64,000 bases of DNA from NCBI GenBank assembly GCA_000026125.1, contig CU207211.1, positions 1,364,001 through 1,428,000 of the forward strand, read 5' to 3'. The DNA is from Herminiimonas arsenicoxydans. Its GTDB lineage: Bacteria; Pseudomonadota; Gammaproteobacteria; Burkholderiales; Burkholderiaceae_D. The notes beneath the pieces were generated by a model. The model was not told where the DNA came from and ran no database searches. It saw only the letters and a program-made list of their open reading frames with translations. This document shows, one piece after another, positions 1-9,679 of this stretch (positions are counted from its first letter, which is position 1; each line of letters starts with the position of its first letter). The position numbers and the translations under genes were made by a program.

Positions 1-1
1 C

Positions 2-592
2 GCGATTACCGATGGTGTGGCGCTTGTCGATGCGGTGCGTGCTGCTCCAGGAAAAATGCTGCAGATCGATCTTTTGCGCAATGGCAAGCCGCTGAGCGTG
101 AACGTGACGCCGGAGGCGGTCGACAAGGATGGTCAGGTTTTCGGTCGCATCAAGGTTGAAGTGCCCATGATGCCGGATATGGTGCTGGCCAGCCACGGAC
201 CATTCGCTGCTCTGGCCAAAGGGGTGCAGAAAACCTGGGATACCAGCACGATGACGCTGAAGATGGTCGGCAAGATGATCGTCGGCGAGGTTTCCTGGAA
301 AAATGTAACAGGTCCGATTACCATCGCCGACTATGCGGGACAGACTGCGCGCATCGGCCTGATCAGTTACCTCAGCTTTATCGCCTTTGTCAGCATCAGT
401 CTGGGAGTGATGAATCTGTTGCCCATACCAGTGCTGGATGGCGGTCATTTGCTGTATTATGCTGTGGAAGTTTTGACAGGTCGTCCGGTCTCTGAACGCT
501 TTGGTGCAATTGCGCAGCGTGCGGGGATAGGAATATTGATGACCTTGATGCTGGTAGCTGTCTTCAATGACATCAACCGCCTGATTTCCTAA
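2..592 (+). CDS. rseP: RseP, site-2 zinc metalloprotease (C-terminal part)
   Basis: Inner-membrane intramembrane protease that cleaves anti-sigma factor RseA in the sigma-E envelope stress response. The gene is cut by the window start, so the HExxH zinc site lies outside. What is visible is the end of a PDZ domain, then the C-terminal membrane segments with the family signature NLLPIPVLDGGHLLYY, whose LDG supplies the third zinc ligand (Asp). A GTG at 17 is in frame but the frame is open to the window edge, so it is not the start. It lies 56 bases before bamA, the usual beta-proteobacterial order, which supports the call. Confidence 0.93.
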   Translation, partial: AITDGVALVDAVRAAPGKMLQIDLLRNGKPLSVNVTPEAVDKDGQVFGRIKVEVPMMPDMVLASHGPFAALAKGVQKTWDTSTMTLKMVGKMIVGEVSWKNVTGPITIADYAGQTARIGLISYLSFIAFVSISLGVMNLLPIPVLDGGHLLYYAVEVLTGRPVSERFGAIAQRAGIGILMTLMLVAVFNDINRLIS

Positions 593-648
593 CGAGGCAA
601 GCCTTCCCTGAATCCGAGCCTGACGAGTATCTTAATTTACGATAGCCA

Positions 649-3048
649 ATGAAATTACATTCAGAGCGTTTCCCTTTGCCGATATTTCGTCGTCACCTTA
701 TCGCTGTTGCAGCGTTTGCATTGTGTTCCGGCTATGTGCAGGCGGCTGATCCATTCACTGTAAAAGACATACGCGTTGAAGGCATACAACGTACTGAAGC
801 GGGTACGGTTTTCAGCTACCTGCCGGTGCGGGTAGGCGAAACATTTACAGATGAAAAAGGCGCGACCGCGATCAAGGCCTTGTATGCCACAGGCTTCTTC
901 AAGGATGTGCGCATCGAAGTCGAGGGCGACGTACTGGTGGTCTTCGTTGAAGAGCGTCCGGCAATTGCCAGTGTCGAATTTTCCGGCACCAAGGAATTCG
1001 ATAAAGTCCAGCTGACGAAAGCGCTGAAGGAAATTGGCGTCGGCGAATCGCGTATTTTCGACAAGGCCCTGGTTGATCGCGCAGAGCAGGAGCTGAAGCG
1101 CCAATACCTGTCGCGCGGCTTGTACGGCGTACTGATCACAACGACAGTGACACCGGTGGAACGCAATCGCGTATCGATCAATTTTGCAGTCGATGAAGGC
1201 GATGTCTCGCGCATCAAGAATATCAATATCATCGGCAGCAAGGCATTCAGCGAAAAAGACTTGATCAAGATGCTGAGCCTGCGCACGCCGGGCTGGTTTA
1301 CCTGGTACTCCAAGGCGGATCAATACTCAAAACAGAAACTCGCCGGCGATATCGAAACGCTGAAATCCTACTACCAGAATCGCGGCTATATCGAGATGCA
1401 GGTCGAATCGACCCAGGTCTCGATTTCGCCCGACAAGAAGGATATCTACATCACCATCAATATCAATGAAGGTGAAAAGTACACGGTCTCCGACATCAAG
1501 CTGGAAGGCGAAATGTTTGGCCGTGAAGCCGAATTGAATTCGCTGCTGCAACTGAAAAAAGGCGATGTCTATTCAGGCGAGAAACTGACTGCGAGCACCA
1601 AGAGCATCTCCGAACGCATGGGTAATTTCGGCTATGCATTTGCCAACGTGAATGCAAATCCGAAAATTGATCGCGAGAAGAAGGAAGTTGCGTTTACGGT
1701 CATGATCGATCCGGGCAAGCGGGTCTATGTGCGCAATATCAATATTTCTGGCAATACGAAAACACGCGATGAAGTCATTCGTCGCGAATTGCGCCAGTTT
1801 GAAAATTCCTGGTACGACGGCGAAAAAATCAAGATGTCGCGCGATCGCGTCGATCGCCTTGATTACTTTACCGACGTTACGATCGAAACGCCGGACGTGC
1901 CGGGCAAAACCGATCAGGTGGATATCAATCTGGGCGTGACTGAAAAACCGACTGGCAACATCATGCTGGGTGCAGGTTTCTCCAGCAATGAAAAACTGAC
2001 CCTGAGCGGCGGGATCAACCAGACCAATGCCTTCGGCAGCGGCAATACGATAGGCATTGATGTCAACACCAGTCGCTTGAATCGCACTATCGCGGTTTCC
2101 AGCACGAACCCTTACTTTACCGATGATGGTATCAGCCGCAGCTACGAAGCATTCATTCGTACGACCAGACCTCCAACCGTCAACAGCGGCGATTATCGTA
2201 TTCGTACTACTGGCGGCAATATCAAGTTCGGCGTGCCGTTTTCTGAATTCGATACCGTATTTTTCGGGGCGGGTGTCGAACGCACCGAGGTTGAAGTTTA
2301 CAAAGGCCTTGCGCCATCGTATTCCGATAGCCCAGAGGTTTTCCAACGCTACGTGAATAGCATAAAAGGTTTGCCTTTACCTAATGATTTTAGTGGCTAT
2401 CCAGATGGAAAGCGTAGTGCCAGTGCTACGGGCATTCCCTTGACTGCAGCGTGGCAACGGGATAACCGCGATAGCGCTTTGGTGCCGACCAAGGGCCGCT
2501 ATCAACGTGCCAATTTTGAAATTTCTCCTGGCGGCGATTCAACTTATTTCCGTACCACTTACCAGCATCAATGGTTCAAGCCTTTATTCGGCGGCAGCAC
2601 GACGCTGGCCTTGAATGGTGAAGTCAATTACGGCAAGGGTCTGGGCGGCAAGGATTATCCTATCTTCAAGAACTTCTATGCTGGCGGTATCGGTTCCGTG
2701 CGCGGTTATGAAGGCTCGTCGATCGGACCGAAGGCGAAGAGCAATGGCGATCCACTGGGTGGCTCGTCACGCGTCATTGCCAATGCCGAATTGCAATTCC
2801 CATTCCCCGGTTCCGGCACCGATCGCACCCTGCGCTGGTTTACCTTCTTCGATGCCGGTAATGTATATGCCGACGGATTTGGTGGCGGCGGCATGAAAAC
2901 ATCGGTGGGTATAGGTTTGAGCTGGGTATCGCCTCTCGGTCCGTTGAAGTTGAGTTTCGGCAAAGCCTTGAATGCAAATACAGATGGCCCGCTCGATCAA
3001 CGTGACAGAACCCAGGCCTTCCAATTCCAGATGGGTACAGGTTTCTGA
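649..3048 (+). CDS. bamA: BamA, outer membrane protein assembly factor
   Basis: Central Omp85 component of the BAM complex that inserts beta-barrel proteins into the outer membrane. A signal peptide covers about residues 1-32 (cleavage after VQA). Five POTRA repeats follow from FTVKDIRVEG at about 35 to about 440, then a C-terminal beta-barrel. The barrel carries the conserved loop-6 motif VRGYEG near residue 684 and the protein ends in the C-terminal Phe typical of outer membrane barrels. The length of 799 residues is usual for the family. It sits between rseP and skp, as in most beta- and gamma-proteobacteria. Confidence 0.98.
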   Translation: MKLHSERFPLPIFRRHLIAVAAFALCSGYVQAADPFTVKDIRVEGIQRTEAGTVFSYLPVRVGETFTDEKGATAIKALYATGFFKDVRIEVEGDVLVVFVEERPAIASVEFSGTKEFDKVQLTKALKEIGVGESRIFDKALVDRAEQELKRQYLSRGLYGVLITTTVTPVERNRVSINFAVDEGDVSRIKNINIIGSKAFSEKDLIKMLSLRTPGWFTWYSKADQYSKQKLAGDIETLKSYYQNRGYIEMQVESTQVSISPDKKDIYITININEGEKYTVSDIKLEGEMFGREAELNSLLQLKKGDVYSGEKLTASTKSISERMGNFGYAFANVNANPKIDREKKEVAFTVMIDPGKRVYVRNINISGNTKTRDEVIRRELRQFENSWYDGEKIKMSRDRVDRLDYFTDVTIETPDVPGKTDQVDINLGVTEKPTGNIMLGAGFSSNEKLTLSGGINQTNAFGSGNTIGIDVNTSRLNRTIAVSSTNPYFTDDGISRSYEAFIRTTRPPTVNSGDYRIRTTGGNIKFGVPFSEFDTVFFGAGVERTEVEVYKGLAPSYSDSPEVFQRYVNSIKGLPLPNDFSGYPDGKRSASATGIPLTAAWQRDNRDSALVPTKGRYQRANFEISPGGDSTYFRTTYQHQWFKPLFGGSTTLALNGEVNYGKGLGGKDYPIFKNFYAGGIGSVRGYEGSSIGPKAKSNGDPLGGSSRVIANAELQFPFPGSGTDRTLRWFTFFDAGNVYADGFGGGGMKTSVGIGLSWVSPLGPLKLSFGKALNANTDGPLDQRDRTQAFQFQMGTGF

Positions 3049-3103
3049 TCGCTTCAGGCATAATAAGCAGTCGGAAATTGAAATTTGAAACACGGAGATA
3101 ACT

Positions 3104-3622
3104 TTGAAGTCGTTTACTAAACTATCAGTGGTATCCAAAGGCCTGACATTATTTGCAGCGGGCTTGTTTGTGGTTTCTGGCGTGCAGGCGCAGGATATGA
3201 AAGTCGGCGTGGTCAATACTGAACGTATTTTCCGCGAGGCGGCGCCATACAAGGCGGCGCAGACGAAGATTGAACAGGAATTTTCCAAGCGCCAGAAGGA
3301 GCTTGAGACGTTGGCTAACCGCGTGAAAAACCTGGCGGACAAACTGGACAAGGATGCAGCCGTACTGTCGGAATCAGATCGTAACAAGCGCCAGCGTGAA
3401 CTGGTTGAAGCGGACAAGGATTTTCAGCGTACGCAACGTGAATTCAAGGAAGATCTGAATCAGCGTCGCAATGAAGAAATGGCGAATGTCATCGATCGTA
3501 CGAATCGCGTGATCAAGCAGATTGCCGAAACAGAGAAATATGATCTGGTGCTGCAGGAAGCTGTCTACATCAGTCCTCGTGTCGACATTACCGACAAAGT
3601 GCTCAAAGCGCTGGGCAAATAA
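3104..3622 (+). CDS. skp: Skp/OmpH periplasmic chaperone
   Basis: Periplasmic holdase that carries unfolded outer membrane proteins to BAM. The start is TTG at 3104, preceded by the purine-rich stretch CGGAGATA. The first 30 residues form a signal peptide ending in SGVQAQ. The mature part starts with MKVGVVNTERIF, typical of OmpH, and continues as long charged helices (about residues 60-150) forming the coiled-coil arms. The length of 172 residues fits the family. It lies between bamA and lpxD, 15 bases before the latter, so co-transcription is likely. Confidence 0.95.
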   Translation: MKSFTKLSVVSKGLTLFAAGLFVVSGVQAQDMKVGVVNTERIFREAAPYKAAQTKIEQEFSKRQKELETLANRVKNLADKLDKDAAVLSESDRNKRQRELVEADKDFQRTQREFKEDLNQRRNEEMANVIDRTNRVIKQIAETEKYDLVLQEAVYISPRVDITDKVLKALGK

Positions 3623-3637
3623 AATAAAAAGGCAACG

Positions 3638-4690
3638 ATGAGCACTCGGCTGGGAGATTTGGTCGAACGCTTGGGGGGCCGGTTGATAGGCGATGCGGAC
3701 ATTGAAGTTGTCGGCATCGCGCCGTTAGGCGATGCAGATGCGTCGCACATCACGTTTCTTTCCAATCCCAAGTTGAGAGGGCAGGCTGCACAAACGCGTG
3801 CGGCCGCCTTGATTTTGTCCGCTGCGGATGACGAGATCGTCGCCGCGAATTATCAGGGCGCGCGCATCGTTGCCGACAATCCGTATGCCTATTTTGCGCG
3901 TGCGGCACAACTGTTTGCCGCATTGCATGCTTATGTGGCGCCAGCGGGGATACATCCGACCGCCAGCGTTGATCCGCAGGCAAAGGTCGCGGCCAGTGCA
4001 TCCATCGGGCCGCATGTGACGGTAGAAGCAGGCGCCATCATTGAAAACGCATGCGTGATTGATGCTGGCTGTTTCATTGGCCGTAATGCGCGTATCGGCG
4101 CGGCCACGCATTTTTATCCGCGCGTGACCTTTCTCGCAGGCTGCAGTATCGGCCAGCGTGGAATTGTTCATCCCGGCGCTGTGATAGGTGCGGACGGCTT
4201 TGGCTTTGCCAATGAAGGTGGCGCCTGGATCAAGATTCCGCAAACCGGTGCTGTCAGCATAGGCGATGATGTCGAAATCGGCGCGAATACCTCGATCGAT
4301 CGCGGCGCACTGGCCGATACGGTGATAGAAGACGGCGTCAAGCTGGACAATCAAATCCAGATCGGTCACAACTGCCATATCGGTGCGCATACGGCGATGG
4401 CCGGTTGCGTCGGTGTGGCCGGCAGTGCAGTGATAGGGAAATACTGCACATTTGGCGGCGCGGCCATGGTGCTGGGGCATTTGACGATTGCCGATCGTGT
4501 GCATATATCATCCGGCAGTCTGGTGTCCCGTTCGATCAAGGAGCCGGGGCAATACACGGGATTCTATCCGTTGGCGAAAAATGCGGAATGGGAAAAATCT
4601 GCAGTGATCGTGCGCAATTTGGCGGCGATGCGTGAGAAAATTCGCGAAATGGAAAAAACAATCAAATCGCTAGGCGATGAACAAGAGTGA
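3638..4690 (+). CDS. lpxD: LpxD, UDP-3-O-acyl-glucosamine N-acyltransferase
   Basis: Third step of lipid A synthesis: transfers a hydroxyacyl chain from ACP to the 2-amino group of UDP-3-O-acylglucosamine in the cytoplasm. Residues 1-100 form the uridine-binding domain. A left-handed beta-helix of hexapeptide repeats covers about 100-300 and contains the catalytic His region [18 protein letters not shown] short charged C-terminal helix ([16 protein letters not shown]) completes the protein. The length of 350 is normal. Its end comes just before fabZ in the lpxD-fabZ-lpxA-lpxB operon. Confidence 0.98.
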
Positions 4691-4712
4691 GCTACAAGAG
4701 CGGGATACAAGA

Positions 4713-5213
4713 ATGACTAATCAGGAAAATAAAGTGCCGGTAATGAAAACACTCGACATCAACCAGATCAAACAATATTTGCCGCATCGTTATCCGATGC
4801 TGCTGGTCGATCGCGTATTGACGTGGGAATCCGGCAAGTCGATTACTGCAATCAAGAATGTCACGGCAAATGAAGAGTTCTTCAATGGCCACTTCCCGCA
4901 CAAGCCGGTCATGCCGGGTGTGCTGATGATAGAAGCGCTGGCGCAAACCGCTGCCTTGCTGTCTTTCCTGACGATGGGGCAGAAACCGGATGACAACAGC
5001 GTGGTGTATTTTATCGGCATCGACGGTGCGCGCTTCAAGCGTCCGGTCGAACCGGGCGATCAGTTGAAAATGGAAGTTGAAATTTTACGCAATGCACGCG
5101 GCATCTGGAAATACAAGGCGACAGGCTCGGTAGATGGCCAACTTGCGCTGGAAGCCGAGCTGATGTGTACGATGCGCACCATTAACGATGCGGGTTCGAC
5201 TGCGGGACAGTAA
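4713..5213 (+). CDS. fabZ: FabZ, 3-hydroxyacyl-ACP dehydratase
   Basis: Dehydrates 3-hydroxyacyl-ACP in fatty acid elongation and competes with LpxA for the hydroxyacyl-ACP pool. It is a single hot-dog fold; the catalytic His and Glu lie in [12 protein letters not shown] and [10 protein letters not shown]. The frame is open from an ATG at 4677 that overlaps lpxD, and further ATGs exist at 4713 and 4743. Conserved sequence begins at the 4743 Met ([18 protein letters not shown]). I chose 4713 because it avoids overlap with lpxD and gives 166 residues, but 4743 is equally possible. The stop overlaps the lpxA start by one base. Confidence 0.95.
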
Positions 5214-6001
5214 TGAGCCTGATCCATTCCACTGCGATTGTCGATCCGAAGGCGCAGCTCGATACTTCGGTTGAGGTCGGTGCGTATTCCGTCATCGGTC
5301 CGCATGTAAAGATAGACGCAGGCAGCAAGATCGGTCCGCATGTAGTGGTGGAGGGTCATACCACCATAGGTCGCGACAATACGATATTCCAGTTTGCCTC
5401 CATCGGTGCCGCACCGCAGGACAAGAAATATGCGGGCGAACCGACGCAGCTCTCGATCGGTGATCGCAATACCATACGCGAATTCGTCACCATCAATCTG
5501 GGTACCACGCAGGACGCCAATATCACGCGTCTGGGCAGCGACAACTGGATCATGGCCTATGTTCATATTGCGCACGATTGCCAGCTTGGCGACAACATCA
5601 TTCTTGCCAACAATGCGACGCTGGCCGGCCATGTGCATCTGGAAGACTGGGTATTCCTCGGTGGCTTTACTTCAGTGCATCAATTCTGCCGCATAGGTGC
5701 GCATGCAATGACGGCCTTTACTGCCGCCGTCAGCCAGGATATTCCTCCTTTCGTGACGGCAGCCGGCAATCGCGCAGTACCGGCCGGCATCAATAGCGAA
5801 GGCTTGAAGCGGCGCGGGTTCAGCAGCGAGCAGATCATGGCAATCAAGCGCGGCTATAAAATCATCTATCGCTCCAATCTGCCGCTCGAAGAAGCCAAGG
5901 CGGCTTTGCTGGCAGAAGAAAACAAATCGTCTGATGCAGCTCCCTATCTGCGCCAGTTGCGTACTTTCATAGAAACATCCCCACGTGGCATCATCCGCTG
6001 A
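5213..6001 (+). CDS. lpxA: LpxA, UDP-GlcNAc O-acyltransferase
   Basis: First step of lipid A synthesis, adding a 3-hydroxyacyl chain to UDP-GlcNAc. Hexapeptide repeats run from residue 3 to about 185 (left-handed beta-helix), with the catalytic His in HIAHDCQLGDN. A helical C-terminal domain with GLKRRGFSSEQI follows. The length of 262 is exactly in the family range. The ATG shares one base with the fabZ stop, and its end overlaps lpxB by 17 bases, so the operon appears translationally coupled. Confidence 0.98.
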   Translation: MSLIHSTAIVDPKAQLDTSVEVGAYSVIGPHVKIDAGSKIGPHVVVEGHTTIGRDNTIFQFASIGAAPQDKKYAGEPTQLSIGDRNTIREFVTINLGTTQDANITRLGSDNWIMAYVHIAHDCQLGDNIILANNATLAGHVHLEDWVFLGGFTSVHQFCRIGAHAMTAFTAAVSQDIPPFVTAAGNRAVPAGINSEGLKRRGFSSEQIMAIKRGYKIIYRSNLPLEEAKAALLAEENKSSDAAPYLRQLRTFIETSPRGIIR

Positions 6002-7166
6002 CCTTGCTGGCAGGACTGCGATAGCAATGGTTGCCGGCGAAACCTCCGGGGACTTGCTGGCGGGGCGCCTGCTATCCGGTTTGCGCCCGCAATTGCCGGA
6101 TGCCCTGATGCACGGCATAGGCGGCCCCAACATGGCGCAGCATGGTTTTGTCAGCGACTTTCCGATGGAAAAACTGTCGGTGCGCGGGCTGTTTGAAGTG
6201 CTCGCACATTATCGTGAAATCAAGGGCATACAAATTGCGTTGCGCGACCAGCTGCTGGCCGAACGGCCTGCGGTCTTCATCGGTGTCGATGCACCGGATT
6301 TCAATCTCGGACTCGAAGCGCAACTGAAGAGTGCCGGTATACCCACCATGCATTTCATCGGCCCCTCGATCTGGGCCTGGCGGGGCGGGCGCATCAAGAA
6401 AATTGCGCGGGCGGTGTCGCACATGCTGGTGATTTTTCCCTTCGAGGAAGAGCTGTATCGTCAGGCCGGGATTCCGGCAACCTACGTCGGCCATCCGCTG
6501 GCGCAAGTGATTCCGATGGAGCCGGATCAGGCCGCTGCACGTGTGGCGCTGGACTTGCCCGTACATGCACCTGTCGTGGCGCTGTTGCCGGGCAGCCGGA
6601 TGTCGGAACTGAAATACAACGCAGTGGCTTTTGTGGCGGCGGCCAAACTATTGCTGCAACGCGATTCGTCGCTGCAGTTTGTCGCGCCCATGGCTGGCGA
6701 GGCGCAGCATCGCTACTTCAATGAACTCATTGCGCAGGCCGGTTTGCAGGATGTGCAGATCAAGGTCATAGACGGACAATCGCATCGCGCACTGGCGGCG
6801 GCAGATGCAGTCATGGTGGCATCCGGTACGGCGTCGCTGGAAGTCGCCTTGTTCAAGAAACCGATGGTGATTGCCTACAAAATGATGCGCGCATCCTGGT
6901 ATGTGCTGCGGCATATGGGTTATCAACCCTGGATAGGCTTGCCGAATATTCTGGCGCAGGAATTTCTGGTGCCGGAACTGTTGCAGGATGCCGCGACACC
7001 GCAGGCTCTGGCAGATGCCTTGTGGCAGCAATTGCAGGATGGTGCGCATCGCGATCGCCTGCAGCGCCGCTTCACGGAAATGCACCACACGCTGTTGCGC
7101 GACACTGCAGGCGAAAGCGCACGTGCAGTGCTGGAATTGATTGCACAATCGCCGCGTCGCGCCTGA
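5985..7166 (+). CDS. lpxB: LpxB, lipid-A-disaccharide synthase
   Basis: Joins UDP-2,3-diacylglucosamine and lipid X to form the lipid A disaccharide at the inner membrane (glycosyltransferase family 19). The N-terminal motif VAGETSGDLLAGRL matches the family, as do SIWAWRGGR and LLPGSRMSE in the middle and VASGTASLE in the nucleotide-binding half. The length of 393 is typical. The GTG at 5985 lies inside lpxA; an ATG at 6027 would remove 14 residues and leave the conserved motif at the very start, so the GTG is preferred but unproven. Confidence 0.96.
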   Translation: MASSADLAGRTAIAMVAGETSGDLLAGRLLSGLRPQLPDALMHGIGGPNMAQHGFVSDFPMEKLSVRGLFEVLAHYREIKGIQIALRDQLLAERPAVFIGVDAPDFNLGLEAQLKSAGIPTMHFIGPSIWAWRGGRIKKIARAVSHMLVIFPFEEELYRQAGIPATYVGHPLAQVIPMEPDQAAARVALDLPVHAPVVALLPGSRMSELKYNAVAFVAAAKLLLQRDSSLQFVAPMAGEAQHRYFNELIAQAGLQDVQIKVIDGQSHRALAAADAVMVASGTASLEVALFKKPMVIAYKMMRASWYVLRHMGYQPWIGLPNILAQEFLVPELLQDAATPQALADALWQQLQDGAHRDRLQRRFTEMHHTLLRDTAGESARAVLELIAQSPRRA

Positions 7167-7205
7167 AGCGCTGGTATTTACTGCTACAGAATTTAATAGA
7201 CCGAC

Positions 7206-7841
7206 ATGGCAATAAAAACCGATACCAATCTTTCCCTGTTCAGCAGTCTGGATGAGGACATCATCTGCGGTGTCGATGAAGCGGGACGCGGGCCCCTGGC
7301 CGGCCCGGTATTCGCCGCAGCGGTCATTCTCGATCCGATGCGACCGATAGACGGCCTGTGCGATTCCAAAAAATTGAGCGAAGTGCGACGCGATGCACTG
7401 GCCATCGACATCAAGGCGCATGCATTGTCATGGTCGATCGCGCAATGTTCGGAGCAGGAAATCGACAGCCTGAATATCCTGCAGGCGACAATGCTGGCGA
7501 TGCGCCGCGCAGTTGAAGGTTTGCACATACAGCCGACACTGGCGCTGATAGACGGCAATCGCTGTCCGGTGATGGTGGTACGTGCGGAAGCGATCATCAA
7601 GGGCGACGACAAGGTGCAGGCTATTTCGGCTGCATCCATTCTGGCGAAAACAGCGCGTGATCACGCCCTGGGATTGCTGCATATCGCCTATCCGCATTAC
7701 GCCTTCGATCAGCACAAGGGGTATCCCACGGCATTGCATCTGGAGCGCCTGCGCGAGCATGGCGTGTCGCCTGTGCATCGCAAATCGTATGCGCCGGTGC
7801 GTGCCTTGCTGGATAACGCGGTTGCGAATGAAAAACGCTGA
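7206..7841 (+). CDS. rnhB: RNase HII
   Basis: Removes single ribonucleotides and RNA primers from RNA-DNA hybrids. The N-terminal active-site motif [14 protein letters not shown] supplies the first Asp-Glu pair, ALIDGNRCP and the [11 protein letters not shown] helix supply further acidic and structural residues. The C-terminal KGYPTALH motif is typical of RNase HII. The length of 211 fits. It lies 39 bases after lpxB, the usual beta-proteobacterial context, and 6 bases before the next gene. Confidence 0.97.
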
Positions 7842-7847
7842 ACCATC

Positions 7848-8645
7848 ATGACGACCAAAATCATTTCATCGCGCGACAATCCGCTCTACAAGGAGTTGAA
7901 GCATCTCGCTACCAGTTCGCAGGCGCGCCGCAAGGCTGGGCGTACTTTGCTCGATGGCATACATCTGTGCGAGGCGTATCTGCAGCAGGTCGGCCTGCCG
8001 CCGCTGTGCATTGCGAGCGAGACAGCCTTGCTCAACAGCGAAGTGACGGTGATCGTGCAGCAGTGCATTCACAGCCACACGCAATGCATCGTGTTGCCGG
8101 ATGCCTTATTCCATGCATTGAGCCAGGTTGAGCATGGTGTCGATATCCTGTTCGTTATCGATACGCCGGAACTGACAGAGCCGCAGCGTCTGCTGCAGTC
8201 TGCGGTTTTGCTGGACAGGGTGCAGGATCCGGGCAATTTCGGCTCCATCGTGCGTAGCGCAGCGGCCGCCGGCATCAAGCAGGTATTCTGCAGCGCCGGA
8301 ACGACCTTTGCCTGGTCGCCCAAGGTGATGCGCGCCGGGATGGGTGCTCATTTTCTGATGGAGATTTTTGAAAACGTCGATCTCGAGGCATTGATCGCGC
8401 GTGCCGACATTCCTGTCATCGCCACCAGTTCGCATGCAGAAAAGCGACTCTACGATCTGGATCTGACGCAGCCGGTTGCCTGGCTGTTCGGGCATGAAGG
8501 GCAGGGCGTGACTGAACATTTACTGGCGCTGGCGACGCATCAGATCACGATACCGCATCTGGGTGCGATCGAGTCGCTGAACGTGGCTGCCAGTTCGGCG
8601 GTGTGCTTCTTCGAGCAGGTGCGTCAGATAACGGCGCGCTCCTGA
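7848..8645 (+). CDS. TrmH-family (SpoU) RNA 2'-O-methyltransferase
   Basis: Probable SAM-dependent 2'-O-ribose methyltransferase of rRNA or tRNA. The first 100 residues form a substrate-binding domain (SRDNPLYKELKHLA, then KAGRTLLDGIHL). The SPOUT catalytic domain follows with the three motifs LDRVQDPGNFGSIVRSA, LFGHEGQGV and IPHLGAIESLNVAASSA, which build the trefoil knot. The exact target cannot be read from the sequence; it could be a 23S rRNA (RlmB/TsnR-like) or an uncharacterised enzyme. It follows rnhB by 6 bases and converges on ppsR with almost no spacing. Confidence 0.88.
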   Translation: MTTKIISSRDNPLYKELKHLATSSQARRKAGRTLLDGIHLCEAYLQQVGLPPLCIASETALLNSEVTVIVQQCIHSHTQCIVLPDALFHALSQVEHGVDILFVIDTPELTEPQRLLQSAVLLDRVQDPGNFGSIVRSAAAAGIKQVFCSAGTTFAWSPKVMRAGMGAHFLMEIFENVDLEALIARADIPVIATSSHAEKRLYDLDLTQPVAWLFGHEGQGVTEHLLALATHQITIPHLGAIESLNVAASSAVCFFEQVRQITARS

Positions 8646-8651
8646 TTCCTT

Positions 8652-9497
8652 TTAATCCGTTCGGTGTTCGGATTTTATTTCCTGCAGTATGGTCGCGGAA
8701 ATTTCTTCAATCGATTTGGTCGTCGATGACATCCAGCGTATGCCTTCGCGACGCATCATTTTTTCCGCTTCATTGACTTCGTAACGGCAGTTTGCCAATG
8801 CTGCATATTTGCTGCCGGGCAGGCGCTCGTTGCGGATTTCTGCCAGCCGGTCGGGCGCGATCGAAAGGCCGAATATCTTGCTCTTGTATTCGAGCAGCCC
8901 GCCAGGCAATTTTTCCCGCGCAAAATCATCAGGTATCAAAGGATAGTTTGCGGCCTTGATGCCATATTGCATAGCCAGAAAAAGGCTGGTTGGCGTTTTG
9001 CCGGAGCGCGAGACGCCGACCAGTATCACATCCGCTTCCGCCAGATTCTTGTTCGACTGCCCATCGTCGTGTGCCAGAGAAAAATTGATCGCTTCGATCC
9101 TGTTTTTGTATTCCTCGGAATCGGTGCTGGTATGGCTGCGACCTATCGTATGCGTCGATTTCACGCCCAGTTCCTGTTCCAGCGGTTCGACGAAAGTCTG
9201 GATCAAATCCATATGCATGCCTTTGGATTGGCGTACTACTTTCGATAAATTGGCTTTGACCAAAGTCGAAAAAATAATCGGGCGCTGGCCATCGAGCTCA
9301 TATGCATCATTAATTTTGCGCAGTGCGTCATGCGCTTTGTCCAGCGTATCGATGAAGGGCAGGCGTATCTGCTTGAAGCGCAAATCGAATTGCGTCAATA
9401 CCGAATGACCAAAGGTTTCCGCAGTGATACCGGTGCCGTCCGAAATGAAGAAAACGGTGCGTGCGCTGGGCGTAGAACGATTTGCAGAAGTGGACAT
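8652..9497 (-). CDS. ppsR: PEP synthase regulatory protein (PSRP)
   Basis: Bifunctional ADP-dependent kinase and Pi-dependent phosphorylase that switches PEP synthase off and on by modifying a Thr next to the catalytic His (DUF299 family). Recognised by [17 protein letters not shown] at the N-terminus and the P-loop [11 protein letters not shown] near residue 159. The frame is open upstream to 9581, but the family starts near the Met at 9497, giving 281 residues. It is divergent from its substrate gene ppsA across a 182-base gap, the classic arrangement. Confidence 0.95.
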   Translation of the reverse strand: MSTSANRSTPSARTVFFISDGTGITAETFGHSVLTQFDLRFKQIRLPFIDTLDKAHDALRKINDAYELDGQRPIIFSTLVKANLSKVVRQSKGMHMDLIQTFVEPLEQELGVKSTHTIGRSHTSTDSEEYKNRIEAINFSLAHDDGQSNKNLAEADVILVGVSRSGKTPTSLFLAMQYGIKAANYPLIPDDFAREKLPGGLLEYKSKIFGLSIAPDRLAEIRNERLPGSKYAALANCRYEVNEAEKMMRREGIRWMSSTTKSIEEISATILQEIKSEHRTD

Positions 9498-9679
9498 GGA
9501 TGAAGTGTAAGCCTGATGTAAGTTAAAAAAATGCTGCGCTGCGATGCGCATCGAGACGGGATTCGGTAAAATGGCGGCCAATAGCTGTTTTTATCCAAGG
9601 CCGCTCTCGAAGAATAACAAAAACTGTAGCCTCAGAAAGGCACGCATGAAGATTTCTTGTCATCAAAGCAGAGGTTGTT